Both the position numbers and the translations under genes were made by a program. Below the pieces are notes generated by a model. The model worked only from the letters and a program-made list of their open reading frames with translations. It had not been told where the DNA came from and searched no databases. Source: Escarpia spicata (Eukaryota; Annelida; Polychaeta; Sabellida; Siboglinidae). Taken from it: DNA of 64,000 bases. Below, piece after piece: positions 23,683-33,200 of this stretch (positions within the stretch are counted from its first letter, which is position 1; every line of letters begins with the position of its first letter). The stretch spans positions 65,217,790 to 65,281,789 of the forward strand of contig OZ023206.1 in assembly GCA_963995525.1 (NCBI GenBank). The letters are read 5' to 3'.

Positions 23683-23873
23683 AATCGAACCTCGCTTTAT
23701 GGCCACCTCGGTAATACAGCCACCTCACAATTACGGTCACCCTGCAAATCCCAAATTATTTCCAATACAGTACAGCAGAGTATAGGAAATTAGTCACGCT
23801 AATACGGTCACCTCGCTGTTCGTGCCATTTTGCCCATTCCGAATGGTTTCCTAAGTAAGGTTCCACTATATGT
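23683..23873 (+). mobile_element. MITE-like element, family copy 1
   Basis: Begins AATCGAACCTCGCTTTATGG and ends AAGGTTCCACTATA, so the ends are imperfect inverted repeats built on GAACCT. The interior repeats GGTCACCTCG-type motifs. A second copy is at 60005-60184. Ends of this kind occur in pogo/Tc1-like elements; that assignment is an inference. Confidence 0.6.
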
Positions 23874-24379
23874 ACGCCTATGAATTTGTATTATAATTAA
23901 ACCAGCCTTCTGCAATTGAACAGCACACTAGAGCGCAAACCCTGGGGTATCATTTTACCGATTTTACCTCCACAATAATGACAATGTCCGCCACTGTAAC
24001 TCACACTAGATAATTATTTGCCAGCCATGCAATGTATAATTGATGCCGCTAGTGAACGTTTTACCTTGGATAGAATTACTGTTTTGTATAATCGTTTCTG
24101 CTGTGGAAATTTACGTTGAATGACGACGAACAATCGACTAGAACATAATTATGGATAGTAGAGTTTTTTGACAGAATACTGTGTCGTAAGATCTAGTTGT
24201 TGATTTATTTTGTATATTGATTAAAGGAATGTGGTGTACTTTTGGACCTTCGAAATCCCAACTGCAAAACTGTCGGCTGTATCTAATCCTCATCTTTAGG
24301 GAACAATCCAATTTCGTTCAGGGACATTTGAGTGTATACTACATGAAATACCCGGAGTTGCCCGGGAAAAATGGCAGTC

Positions 24380-24650
24380 ACGACATGTATGTGACCCCCG
24401 AGATGACCACCACCCTGGACGAATTTTGCCAAAATAATTCTACGAACGATCCCAATGAGCCCGCTAGATCGCGAAAATGTCAATTCCGTATGTGAAAAAC
24501 AAACAGAGATAAGTACCATATTACAATTGTGACCTCCAAGATCTCCCACCGGTCGAATTTGGAAAAATATCAATCTACGGATTACCCCAATGGGCCAGCT
24601 AGATACCATACACACTTTCAGTCCCATGTATGCAAAACTAACGGAGATAT
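24380..24650 (+). repeat. Diverged tandem duplication of about 140 bp
   Basis: Two units (about 24380-24515 and 24525-24650) share GTGACC(C)CCGAGAT, GAATTT, CCCAATG(A/G)GCC(C/A)GCTAGAT and a GGAGATA ending. No protein similarity was recognised. Confidence 0.65.
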
Positions 24651-24652
24651 GT

Positions 24653-24889
24653 GTTGTTCCCGCGTTACATATGAGTGATAACTCCATTGGATTTAGCAAT
24701 ATCCGTTTACTACACATACACGATGCTATATGGTAGATACGGTTGTTCTATCGCTAGCACTGTTACTGTCACTAACTAGGTGGGCGTAGCCCTACCCTGT
24801 TTATACCCTAATAGTATTTGGGTTAGTCCCATTGTAGACTAGGGGTATACGCTAGTACACTCTACAGTGTGTAAGAACACTACATTCCT
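24653..24889 (+). mobile_element. Solo LTR-like repeat (family shared with 36435 and 44546)
   Basis: About 237 bp, starting TGTTGTTCCCGCGTTACATA and ending GTAAGAACACTACA, so it has TG...CA ends. It aligns through its length with the two split copies at 36435 and 44546. It is the unbroken reference that shows where those were interrupted. No flanking target duplication is seen. Confidence 0.75.
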
Positions 24890-25285
24890 CCCCAAGTTCA
24901 TTATGTTGATTATAATAATGTCGCCCGTACAGACGATTTCTGTAAGTCCAAGATTATGTTATACTAGTGCAGACAAGGTCTGTCAAGTCCAAGATAGTCA
25001 TTCGTGACTGCGTAATAATATTATTGTCACACATGACAGTATGTTATTGTCCTTAGACACAGTTTACAAACTGGTCGCGCTAACTGGTCTGATACCACTA
25101 ATTGGTCTGTTTCACTAACTGGTCGACTTCGCTATTTCGTATCCCTCCAGATGAACAGGCATCTTCCTCGGGCCTGATGATCGTCTAAGTACATGGGTCG
25201 TCTCAGCGTTGCTGTCAGATGTCGTCACGGCATGAGACGCGTTGGTATCTGATGTCACCTCAGCGCGGGGAGCAATGACTATGTT
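24890..25285. other. No gene; short local repeats
   Basis: Contains a doublet around GTCTGTCAAGTCCAAGAT (24925-25010) and four CTAACTGGTC-like units (25068-25130). Nothing coding was recognised. Confidence 0.5.
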
Positions 25286-25289
25286 GGGC

Positions 25290-25505
25290 GGTGTACCGGT
25301 CTTGAAGTTCCGGTCTTAAAGTAAGTTCCGGTTCCGCTTTGCGTATTGCGCAGGCGGGTGAACATGCCAAAGGTTAGCGCCTACTTTAGGCCCGCTTATA
25401 CACGTGGGGAAATTAAGTTCTGGTCTGAAAGTAAGTTCCGGTTACGTTTGCGTATTATTATTATCATCATTAGCGCCTGCTTTCGGCCAGCTTAAACACG
25501 GTGTC
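25290..25505 (+). repeat. LTR-related fragment with two internal units of about 110 bp
   Basis: Starts TGTACCGGTCTTGAAGTTCC and repeats a unit with AAGTAAGTTCCGGTT...GCGTATT...TTAGCGCCT(A/G)CTTT...GCTTA(T/A)ACACG. Its start matches the minus-strand gypsy LTR at 27431, in opposite orientation. Confidence 0.6.
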
Positions 25506-25644
25506 TGCCGAAAGTATGCGTGACCCATTTATATTATAGTTTGTGATAATGATACGCTTATATGATACGTAATTGTTTAAATGACACATATCTTCGTCAG
25601 TTTGACATGTATGAAGATTAATTTTTGTCTGATCTAGCGGGACC

Positions 25645-26985
25645 ATTGTTTTCACACACTTGTACCCTCTCCTGTTGTTTCTCTGTCATTGCTATAGTCT
25701 CTAGGCCATACAGGTAGGCTGCTGTCACACATGTGCATAGTACCTTTCCCTTGAGTTTTCGCGATATGTGCCTGTCTTCCATCACATATTCTACTTTCCT
25801 CCATGCATTTGTCCCTGCTTGTATTCACCTGCGAATTTCTGTCTCTGAGGAGACATCCCCACCTACTGCTCCGCCCAGATATACAAAGCTGTCTCTTTCT
25901 TTCAGTTTCTTCCCCTCCAGATGTATTTATAGCTCTTTGTTATGTTGCCCAACCCACAGCTGCCAACGTCTGTCTTCTCCATGTTCACTTTCAGTTCGTG
26001 CTTGCTGAAGATATCGTTCCACTCTATCAGTTGTTCCTGTAAATCCACTTCCCGTCCGCTACCACCGCTAGATCGTCTGAATACAACAGTTTCTGAAGAA
26101 CAGTTTTCGTACTGGTCTTTCTACTTATCAGTTCCATCACTGCAGTAAACAGCAGTTGGCTCACGGCACTCCCTTGTCTCAATCCAACGTCCACTTTGAA
26201 TTCGTCTGAAATTCCAGGTCCACACACCACTCTGACCTTCGTTTCTTCAAATGTCCCTTCCACCATCCAGACATAAGCTTTCTCCGGGTCTATAGAACCC
26301 ACAGTCATACTGTCCTGTCCATCCAACTTCTTTTCGATCAGCTGTCTCAGCGCAAACATTCCATCAGCTGTACCTCTTCCTCTTCTGAAGCCCTGTTGTT
26401 CTTCTCCGATTTCTCCTTCCACTATTGTTCTTATCCTTCCATCCAGGGTTCTCTCCAACATCTTCAGCATGTGGCTCAGCAACCTGATGCCTTTGTAGTT
26501 TCCTGGGTCATGTACGTCTCCCTTTCTTTTCCATACCGAAACTATTAGCCCTGTTCTCCACTCCTCTTGGATCTTTCCCTCTCTCATGCAGGTATTCAAC
26601 AATCATCTTGTCCACCAGATTCCAACGCGTTCGGCCACCACCAGCATCTCCACTCGCACTTCACCAATACATATCGCCCGTCCTTTGTTCATCTTCGTCA
26701 TTGCTCTGTCTACTTCTTCATCCATAATCTCCTTCACCTTTACTTCTCCCTCTACTGCACTTGCCAGATCCAGTTCTTTGCTTTCGTGTTGGTTCAGCAG
26801 AGTCTTGAAATACCCTTTCCAGACCTGTAACCCATTTGTCCTGTCGGTAAACAGCGTTCCATTCTTGTCCTTAATCACTGTTCCAGTTTTTACATTCTTG
26901 CAGTCCTCATCCCTCTCTCGAGTCATCTTACACATAATCTCCTTTCCACTATCCTCACCTAGTTTTATGTATAATTAAGTGTAAC
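25645..26985 (-). mobile_element. Decayed RTE-like non-LTR retrotransposon
   Basis: Minus-strand frames 26935-26603 and 26602-26027 give the pre-RT region and the RT: KRKGDVHDPGNYKGIRLLSH, EEQQGFRRGRGTADGMFALR, SIDPEKAYVWM, GLRQGSAVSQLLFTAVM and LLYSDDLAVVADG. The aspartate after EKAY is replaced by Val, and the usual FADD reads YSDD. A frameshifted C-terminal part continues to about 25645. No endonuclease is present, so it is 5'-truncated. It differs in family from the 10240 element. Confidence 0.85.
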
Positions 26986-27258
26986 ATGACAGTTCAAATA
27001 GTATTATTAAATAAAATATAAAGTACAAAAACGTAATTCATTTACACAGATCAAAACCACGTGGCCCTTTGTATAATAGTGCAACGTAACAAAACATTTC
27101 TACAAATATGGTATACTATAACCTTTAATCAGACAAGTAATAAAATCCAATTATTCAGCTCTGGTTCCGCGCAGATGTTCGCTCGTTGTTCAGCACCGTG
27201 GGAGAGAATATAAATCAGTGGAGTAACGGTCGCTGCAGTAAACACAATTTTTTAATTA

Positions 27259-27431
27259 TGTAACTCAATTGCCGCGAGCGTCAAGCAAGGGGTCAACGTT
27301 TATTGGTCACCTGAGGCCACGTTGCTCACCGCGGATTGCATTTGGTGTACTGCGCTTGCGCGAGCATGCGCAATATGCCAAAACGGACCGGAACTTACTT
27401 TCAGACCGGAACTTACTTCTAGACCGGTACA
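27259..27431 (-). mobile_element. Probable 3' LTR of a Ty3/gypsy element
   Basis: On the minus strand it starts TGTACCGGTCTAGAAGTAAG and ends GGCAATTGAGTTACA: 173 bp, TG...CA. It follows the integrase end at 27476 by about 45 bases, where a 3' LTR is expected. A motif AGTAAGTTCCGGTC is repeated in tandem at its start. No matching 5' LTR was found beyond gag. Confidence 0.6.
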
Positions 27432-27475
27432 ACGGTATACCCGTGCGTGTTGTCGGGATGTACATTTCCTCGCCT

Positions 27476-27874
27476 TCATTTTATGTTTCCTTGTTTGCCA
27501 TTGGTTTGCAGCTTAATTTGCATTAGGGATGGAGATGATTGCGTGATTGTGTTTGGCAGTTTAATCCTCATTTCGCGGTTGACGAGAGCCGTGGCTGGCG
27601 CAATACCAGTTGATGAATGTGGAGTGGCTCCATAATTCCGGGGGAACTTGTACAATTCCTGTCTCCACGATTTACCTTCGATGAGTGTCGATCTTGTCAC
27701 CTTCCCGATATTTCGTGTGAATCGTTCTGCTTTGGCGTTCGTTTGTGGCCACAGCGGATTAATCCATTGGTGTTTGAAACCCATGTGTTTTGCGAACGTA
27801 GCAAATAGGTGACTGTTGAACTGTGGTCCGTTGTAAGTTTTCAGAGACATCGGAGTTCCAAGCATTGAGTACAC
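27476..27874 (-). pseudogene. Ty3/gypsy integrase C-terminal fragment
   Basis: 133 codons: VYSMLGTPMSLKTYNGPQFN, HMGFKHQWINPLWPQTNAKA and ERFTRNIGKV. This is the second half of the integrase catalytic core and the C-terminal region of Ty3/gypsy pol. The middle catalytic Asp of the DDE triad, expected in KTDNGP, is Tyr here; the Glu in NAKAE is kept. The frame is cut at 27892 by the CR1-like LINE insertion. Confidence 0.88.
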
Positions 27875-27892
27875 TTTGTCGAACGCTTAACA

Positions 27893-29126
27893 AATATGTT
27901 ATGTTTTTTGGAAGACATCACTAAGTGGGTAGATGAGGGAACACCAGTAGATATCGTCTACTTAGATTTTCAAAAAGCTTTTGACAAAGTACCACATCAA
28001 AGATTACTGCTTAAACTAAAGGCCCATGGCATAGGAAATGGTATAATAAACTGGATAGAACAATGGCTGATTGACAGAAGACAACGTGTAGTAGTTGATG
28101 GGGAGGCTTCAAACTGGAAATCGGTATTGAGTGGGGTACCACAGGGATCAGTATTAGGTCCTATATTATTCTTAATATACATCAACGATTTGGATGATGA
28201 AATAACAAGAAAGGTGTTGAAATTTGCGGATGATACAAAAGTGTTTAGAAGGATTAAAAGTGATGGAGATAGACAGCATTTACAAGATGATCTTGACAGG
28301 TTGATGAAATGGTCTGAAAAATGCCAAATGATGTTCAATTTTGGGAAATGTAAATGCCTCCACATAGGACATGGGAACGAAGAGGTAGAATATAAAATGG
28401 GGGGTACTGTACTAAGTACTACTGTAAAAGAAAAGGACTTAGGGTTAACCGTTAGTGCTGATATGAAGATTTCAGAGCAGTGCGGAATTGCAGCTTCAAA
28501 GGGAAATCAAATCCTTGGATTAATTAGGCGAAACATAACGTATAAGGAAAAAGAGCTAATAATACCGCTGTACAAAACAATAGTTAGGCCTCATTTAGAA
28601 TATTGTATTCAAGCGTGGAGGCCATATCGCAGGAAGGACATAGATATGCTAGAAAGAGTGCAGAGGAGAGCAACTAAAATGATACAAAATCTGAGGGATC
28701 TTAGTTATGAAATACGCCTAAAAAAATGCGGTTTAACAACACTAGAGACCAGGAGATTGAGAGGAGATCAGATAGAAGTGTTTAAAATATTGAAGGGTTA
28801 TGAAAACATTGATAGAAATATGTTTTTCTCAGTTAAGAAAGATAGAAGGACTAGAGGACATGATCTTGCATTAGCAAAGGAGCAGAGTAGATTGGATATA
28901 AGAAAGTTTTCATTTTCACAAAGGACTGTAAATGAATGGAACAGATTACCTGCTGATTGTGTGGGTGCTAGTAGCGTGAATATGTTTAAAAATAAAATCG
29001 ACACATACCTCAGACGGGCGGGATACACATAGATAAAAAGGTCGGACTCTCGAAAAGCCAAGGGCTTCCTTGTCCACCTGCTACCTAGAGTTAATTCTCT
29101 GGGTGGCAATCTTGTTAAATCTTGTT
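27893..29126 (+). mobile_element. 5'-truncated CR1/L2-like LINE inserted in gypsy integrase
   Basis: Begins inside the RT palm and runs to a 3' end made of two CTTGTTAAAT units (29111-29130), a repeated 3' tail of CR1/L2 type. 5' truncation is the usual outcome of target-primed reverse transcription. The open reading frame is undamaged, which suggests a young insertion. Confidence 0.85.
27896..29032 (+). CDS. LINE reverse transcriptase fragment, 378 codons, open
   Basis: RT palm and C-terminal domain of a CR1/L2-type LINE. Motif A: IVYLDFQKAFDKVPHQRL (residues about 20-37). Motif B: SGVPQGSVLGPILFLIYIND (about 80-100). Motif C: KFADDTKVF (about 111-119). Then LGLTVSADMK, LIRRNITYKEKELIIPLYK, RPHLEYCIQAWRPYRRKDID, and a terminal FKNKIDTYLRRAGYT. 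Motifs A to C keep their aspartates. The endonuclease and N-terminal RT are missing, so the Met is not a native start and the copy is not expected to be autonomous. Confidence 0.9.
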   Translation: MLCFLEDITKWVDEGTPVDIVYLDFQKAFDKVPHQRLLLKLKAHGIGNGIINWIEQWLIDRRQRVVVDGEASNWKSVLSGVPQGSVLGPILFLIYINDLDDEITRKVLKFADDTKVFRRIKSDGDRQHLQDDLDRLMKWSEKCQMMFNFGKCKCLHIGHGNEEVEYKMGGTVLSTTVKEKDLGLTVSADMKISEQCGIAASKGNQILGLIRRNITYKEKELIIPLYKTIVRPHLEYCIQAWRPYRRKDIDMLERVQRRATKMIQNLRDLSYEIRLKKCGLTTLETRRLRGDQIEVFKILKGYENIDRNMFFSVKKDRRTRGHDLALAKEQSRLDIRKFSFSQRTVNEWNRLPADCVGASSVNMFKNKIDTYLRRAGYT

Positions 29127-29450
29127 AAATCATGACGCTGTTTGCGTTTTTCTTCATACCTAACAGCTGGCCCAGGATTCAGACTTACATATCCTGCTAA
29201 TAATATAATTATTGCTAATTTCAATGTTGGCGTAGAGCAGGGGATTGGCAGAAACGTTCTATTATAACAAACATGAAGACATGACAAGCTATGCAAAACT
29301 GAAATAGAATGATGTATTATAGAGTGATTAGGAAAAGGCACATTGAAACGATTAGACGTCAATGGTTTGTATAAAACAAAATCTTTATCCTTTACGGCAA
29401 TTGAGCAGGACAAGCAGAAAACACCCAATAAGAATAATGGTGACATAATT
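29127..29450 (-). mobile_element. LINE 5' fragment with a mutated 2A-like peptide
   Basis: The minus-strand frame from 29446 starts MSPLFLLGVFCLSCSIAV, a signal-peptide-like stretch. About 75 residues later it reads LAIIILLAGYVSLNPGP, then basic residues. 2A ribosome-skipping peptides end D-(V/I)-E-x-N-P-G-P. Here NPGP is intact but the Asp is Tyr and the Glu is Ser. N-terminal 2A sequences are known from CR1-, L2- and Rex1-type LINEs. Downstream of NPGP the frame runs into the opposite-strand LINE tail, so only the 5' end remains. Confidence 0.65.
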
Positions 29451-30770
29451 ATGTCAGACTATTATCATAATCAATAGAAATTAATAGAGCAAAAACATGT
29501 AGCCACAATACATAAATACAAATGCAAAATACAAAAAAATGGACTAATACATCTACGTGTGACGGACCAAATGAGTGATAAGTCAGAAAAATTGTTAAAA
29601 AAAATTCTTTCATCCTTGTAAAGGTTGGGTAGAGTGCTTTACACGGTTTCAAAAAGTATGACTGCTACAAACATTTGCGAAGTTATGGAGCATTGAACAT
29701 GGTAGGGTTCAAAAAGTGAAAATGAAGAAAACGGCTGTTGAAGTTTCACATTATACATGCAAATGGATTGCATGGAAATATTACATGCATGACATTCAAA
29801 TGTGGCACACAGTATGTATGTTATGTTGCACTGATACACTAGAAGTACAAATGTGCTGCTACAAAAACTTATCCACTTATGCCAAATTATGTATTTATGT
29901 GTAAAACTAAGAGCACAGATTATTTGAGAGCAAAAGGTAGCTTCAGACACTGGGACAGTGTGATTGCTGCGTGGCTAAATGGATGCAATGGTGCTTTGAA
30001 GTTAGTTCTTCTGCCAACTATCCTTTTCACACAAGCCTATAGGTTTAGTGGCTGCCAGCACACTACTGAGCCTAAAGTACCATGCAGGTGTGAAAAACGT
30101 CCTGATGTATTTGAACTTGAGCCACTAATTAACTGTCCACCAAGCAGTAGCAGAGCAGTTTTATAATAGTAATCCACAAGTTAAGTGGCAGCGATCTTCC
30201 TTTTGTCATTCATGTGATGTTTCTTGTTTATTGCGAGCAGGGCGGACAAATGGTATCATACGTAGACAGGTACAGAAAGAAACGGATGTTTTCTATAAAA
30301 AGAACACGTTTGCCTATCAATGGCATGTATTTCCTATGGTTGCCGTTTCTGCCGGGCAGAAATCAAACAACCCTGTAGGTAATTATTAATCAAATGTTTT
30401 TTGGTGAATCATAGTTACAGACCATAAAAGGGTTATGATGGAAGTAAAATGTTGACATGTTTACTGTTCACTTATTGCACCATGTCTTGCATTTAGAGGA
30501 ATAATTATAATAGAAAATAAAATGTTATTTTTAAATACATGCATTGATGAGAAACTGGGAATTACGTTTCTGTGGCCTAAGAATAACTAATTTCACAAAC
30601 TTCCTGCTTATATAAAACAACTGCTTAAACATATATATCCATGCAAGACACAGACTCCGCAAGTGACAGATGTTTTGGGAAGGGGAATAGCTTCCCAGTC
30701 AGCACCCACTAGACCCCTGGACAGTTGGGCTTACATTTTAAGGGGTCATCCTGAAACAACCAAATGTCAA
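29451..30770. other. No recognisable gene
   Basis: Short open frames on both strands without family similarity. The part next to 29450 may be the 5' UTR of the LINE fragment. Confidence 0.45.
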
Positions 30771-30773
30771 CCA

Positions 30774-31067
30774 TTAGAAGAGCTGACATAGTTCCGCTAT
30801 ACACAATAAATTTATATTTGCTTGAATCATTCTAGTATCATCAGCATATAGTAGAACATACATTTTCAAGAAACTGTCTACATCATCATCACTAAGGTTG
30901 TTGTAAATTTCACCATCTGCCATGTCAAGTCCCTTATAATTATGACTAACACTCTGTTCAAAATCATTCAGGTAAATAGCAAATAACAAAGGAGACAAGT
31001 TTTCTCCTTGTGGTAACTCTACATCACATGAGAAGAAGGCTGGCACAGCCCCCCAAAATATGTACAC
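30774..31067 (-). pseudogene. Non-LTR reverse transcriptase palm fragment
   Basis: 98 codons with ELPQGENLSPLLFAIYLNDF (motif B) and KMYVLLYADDTRMIQ (motif C), spaced by an insert of about 40 residues. The QGxNLSPLLF...LLYADD pattern differs from the other LINEs here, so this is another family. No motif A or endonuclease was seen nearby. Confidence 0.75.
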
Positions 31068-31299
31068 TATCTAGTGATGTGGTTTTGAGAAGGGCCCTTG
31101 AGACTATCCCCTAGCAGTAGAATTTGTGTACTGTGCCAGAAAAGGAACCTGGAAGCCTCTGCCAGTGACCAATTACAGATTAGTCACAGTTTCCATCAGG
31201 CAGTCCGCCCTCCACAGTGAGGTGTGACACATGTTGTAGGAAAAGGGTTTAGCCAGATAGAGCTGATCCTGCAGTAGACAATTTTAGTTAGCAAATTGT

Positions 31300-31795
31300 G
31301 CATTTTAGGGGACCTTTGGTGCCCTTAGAATGATTCAATCAAATACAGATTGTGTATAGTAGCACTACCACATGAAATGTCTATGCAAAATTAGAGAAAA
31401 AGTTACAGAAGAGGTTTTGAAAAAATAGGCAAAATGTGAAAATGTACTAGTTTTTTGGTCTTTTTTGGGGGGTCATTAGGTGCCCTTAGAATGATTCAAT
31501 CAAATACAGATTTCTTGTGTACAGTGACATTACGACATGAAATATGTATGCCAAATTAGAGAACAAGGTGCTGAACAGTTTTTGAAAAAATAGGCAAAAT
31601 GTAATTTTTTTACCAGTTTTGGGGTCCTTGGAGGCCCTAGGGAGCCCTTAGAATGATTCAATCAAATACAGGTTTCTCATGCATAGTGGCAGTGCCCTAA
31701 GATATGTCTATGCAAAATTTTTACGGCAGCTAACGGCGGACGGAGAGTGATGGCAATAGTCCGTTGGACCTTCGGCCCAAAGGACTAAAAATAAA
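31300..31795 (+). repeat. Tandem ~155-bp repeat ending in a hairpin
   Basis: Three units (about 31305, 31465 and 31630), each with CCCTTAGAATGATTCAATCA, ATAGTGGCA-like and CTATGCAAAAT segments. The array ends at GGACGGAGAGTGATGGCAAT followed by AGTCCGTTGG...CCCAAAGGACT, an imperfect hairpin, then TAAAA. The same family is at 39340-40232 and 51575-52450. Confidence 0.8.
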
Positions 31796-31957
31796 AGCAA
31801 CTATTATATTAGCCAAATTGCATGCACAATGCTGTCAAGGTTATTAACTGTCGCTCACGGCGCTTTGGCGGTCGTGTAGCGGGCGTGAAGTTTCTAGTAT
31901 TCCTGCCACTGTTGCACCACTTTGCAAAGTGATTACTTTTGTGACATATCGTGCATG

Positions 31958-32414
31958 TTAACGCCACTGTTTTCGCAAACTGCAACAGTCTAGAAATATA
32001 TCCAGCTCGCTCAATCCCTTTCGCGTTATTTTTTCATCGGAACTACCAGCGATCAGCTGTGATTTTATTTCTGTGTTTGTGCCGTGAAATTGCACGTTGC
32101 CGCGAGTTGCATCACTTTCGATGGCCGAGGTGTGACGGGAGATGTAGCGCTGAAATTCGACATTTCGTGTTGGGCTGAGGCGTAATTTTGTTGTGAGAAA
32201 GCGTGTCAAATGTGTCAATCAGATCTTCACCTCCGTACGTCAACATGAGCGCTTTCTTCCTTGTGTCATCCGGGATGTTGTAACCCACGAAGACGTTGTT
32301 GGTTAAGCGCGAGATCCATTTCATCCCACGGACGCCTTTGCTTTCCGACTGGCAATCGAATGGGGGATACTGTAGAAAAGGTTGAGCAATGAGAAGGGAC
32401 AACCGTTCGTGCAT
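31958..32414 (-). pseudogene. Ty3/gypsy gag fragment, frameshifted
   Basis: The frame 32414-32112 gives QYPPFDCQSESKGVRGMKWI, SRLTNNVFVGYNIPDDTRKK, and ALMLTYGGEDLIDTFDTLSH. A frameshift near 32160 leads to EIKSQLIAGSSDEKITRKGL in 32218-31958. This is the capsid-like part of gag of Ty3/gypsy elements. Strand and order fit the integrase fragment at 27476, but protease, RT and RNase H are missing between them. Confidence 0.78.
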
Positions 32415-32567
32415 TGTTGTTGGGTTGTTGTCGATCGACAGTGATCGTAGTTGAACGTTGTTGATCGTGGGTGACCGAGTTGTAAAGTACCATAACCGTG
32501 ATCAATATTAATAAGTTAATTGATTAGTTTATATGAACTAGAGAAAACCAGGCAACCACAGAGAATG

Positions 32568-32800
32568 GGTGGCCCCGAGCGGTCTGCTATTATTGTCAAA
32601 GGAGGAGGAGAGGGTGTGCTAGATGATTTAATGGCCCGATCGGTCTTCTATTGGTGTCAAAGGAGAGGGTATGCTAGGTGATTTAATGGCCCGATCGGTC
32701 TACTATTGATGTCAAAGGAGAGGGTGTACTAGATGATTTAAGCAGGTGACTAAGCAGTATTGACGTCAAGGAGAGGGTGAGCGAGATGATTTAAGTAGGA
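32568..32800 (+). repeat. Degenerate ~62-bp tandem repeat
   Basis: Four units around CCCGATCGGTCT(T/A)CTATT, TGTCAAAGGAGAGGGTGTGC and AGATGATTTAA, increasingly diverged rightward. It lies 5' of the gag fragment on the element's strand, so it could belong to its leader; that is inference. Confidence 0.75.
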
Positions 32801-33200
32801 TTGATATACTTCGAGACTCGATCGGTCAGTCTATTAGTCACACTATTAATTGAGACGTCAGGAACATAGTTAGTAGGATTGAATACTTCAAGGGCTCAGC
32901 CTCTCACCTTCAGCATCAGGAACCTAGAAGTAACTGGAAATAATTTGTAATATTATTTCAAAGGACAATAGAACAGCCTAGTTAAAAACAACAGGGGTTT
33001 CAATAGTCGCACAAAAGGTGTGTGCACCAATAAAACATACTGAGACACCTCAAAAGGACTTCGACGGAATGTGGTGTATCTGACGTTCACCACACACACA
33101 TATTTCTCGCCTGTGTATGACAGGCCCGACGCTGGGTATGAGACGGCTAATGCTTGCTTCATGCCTAATGCTTACGGCTTGACTCGTACTGCAGGTTATA

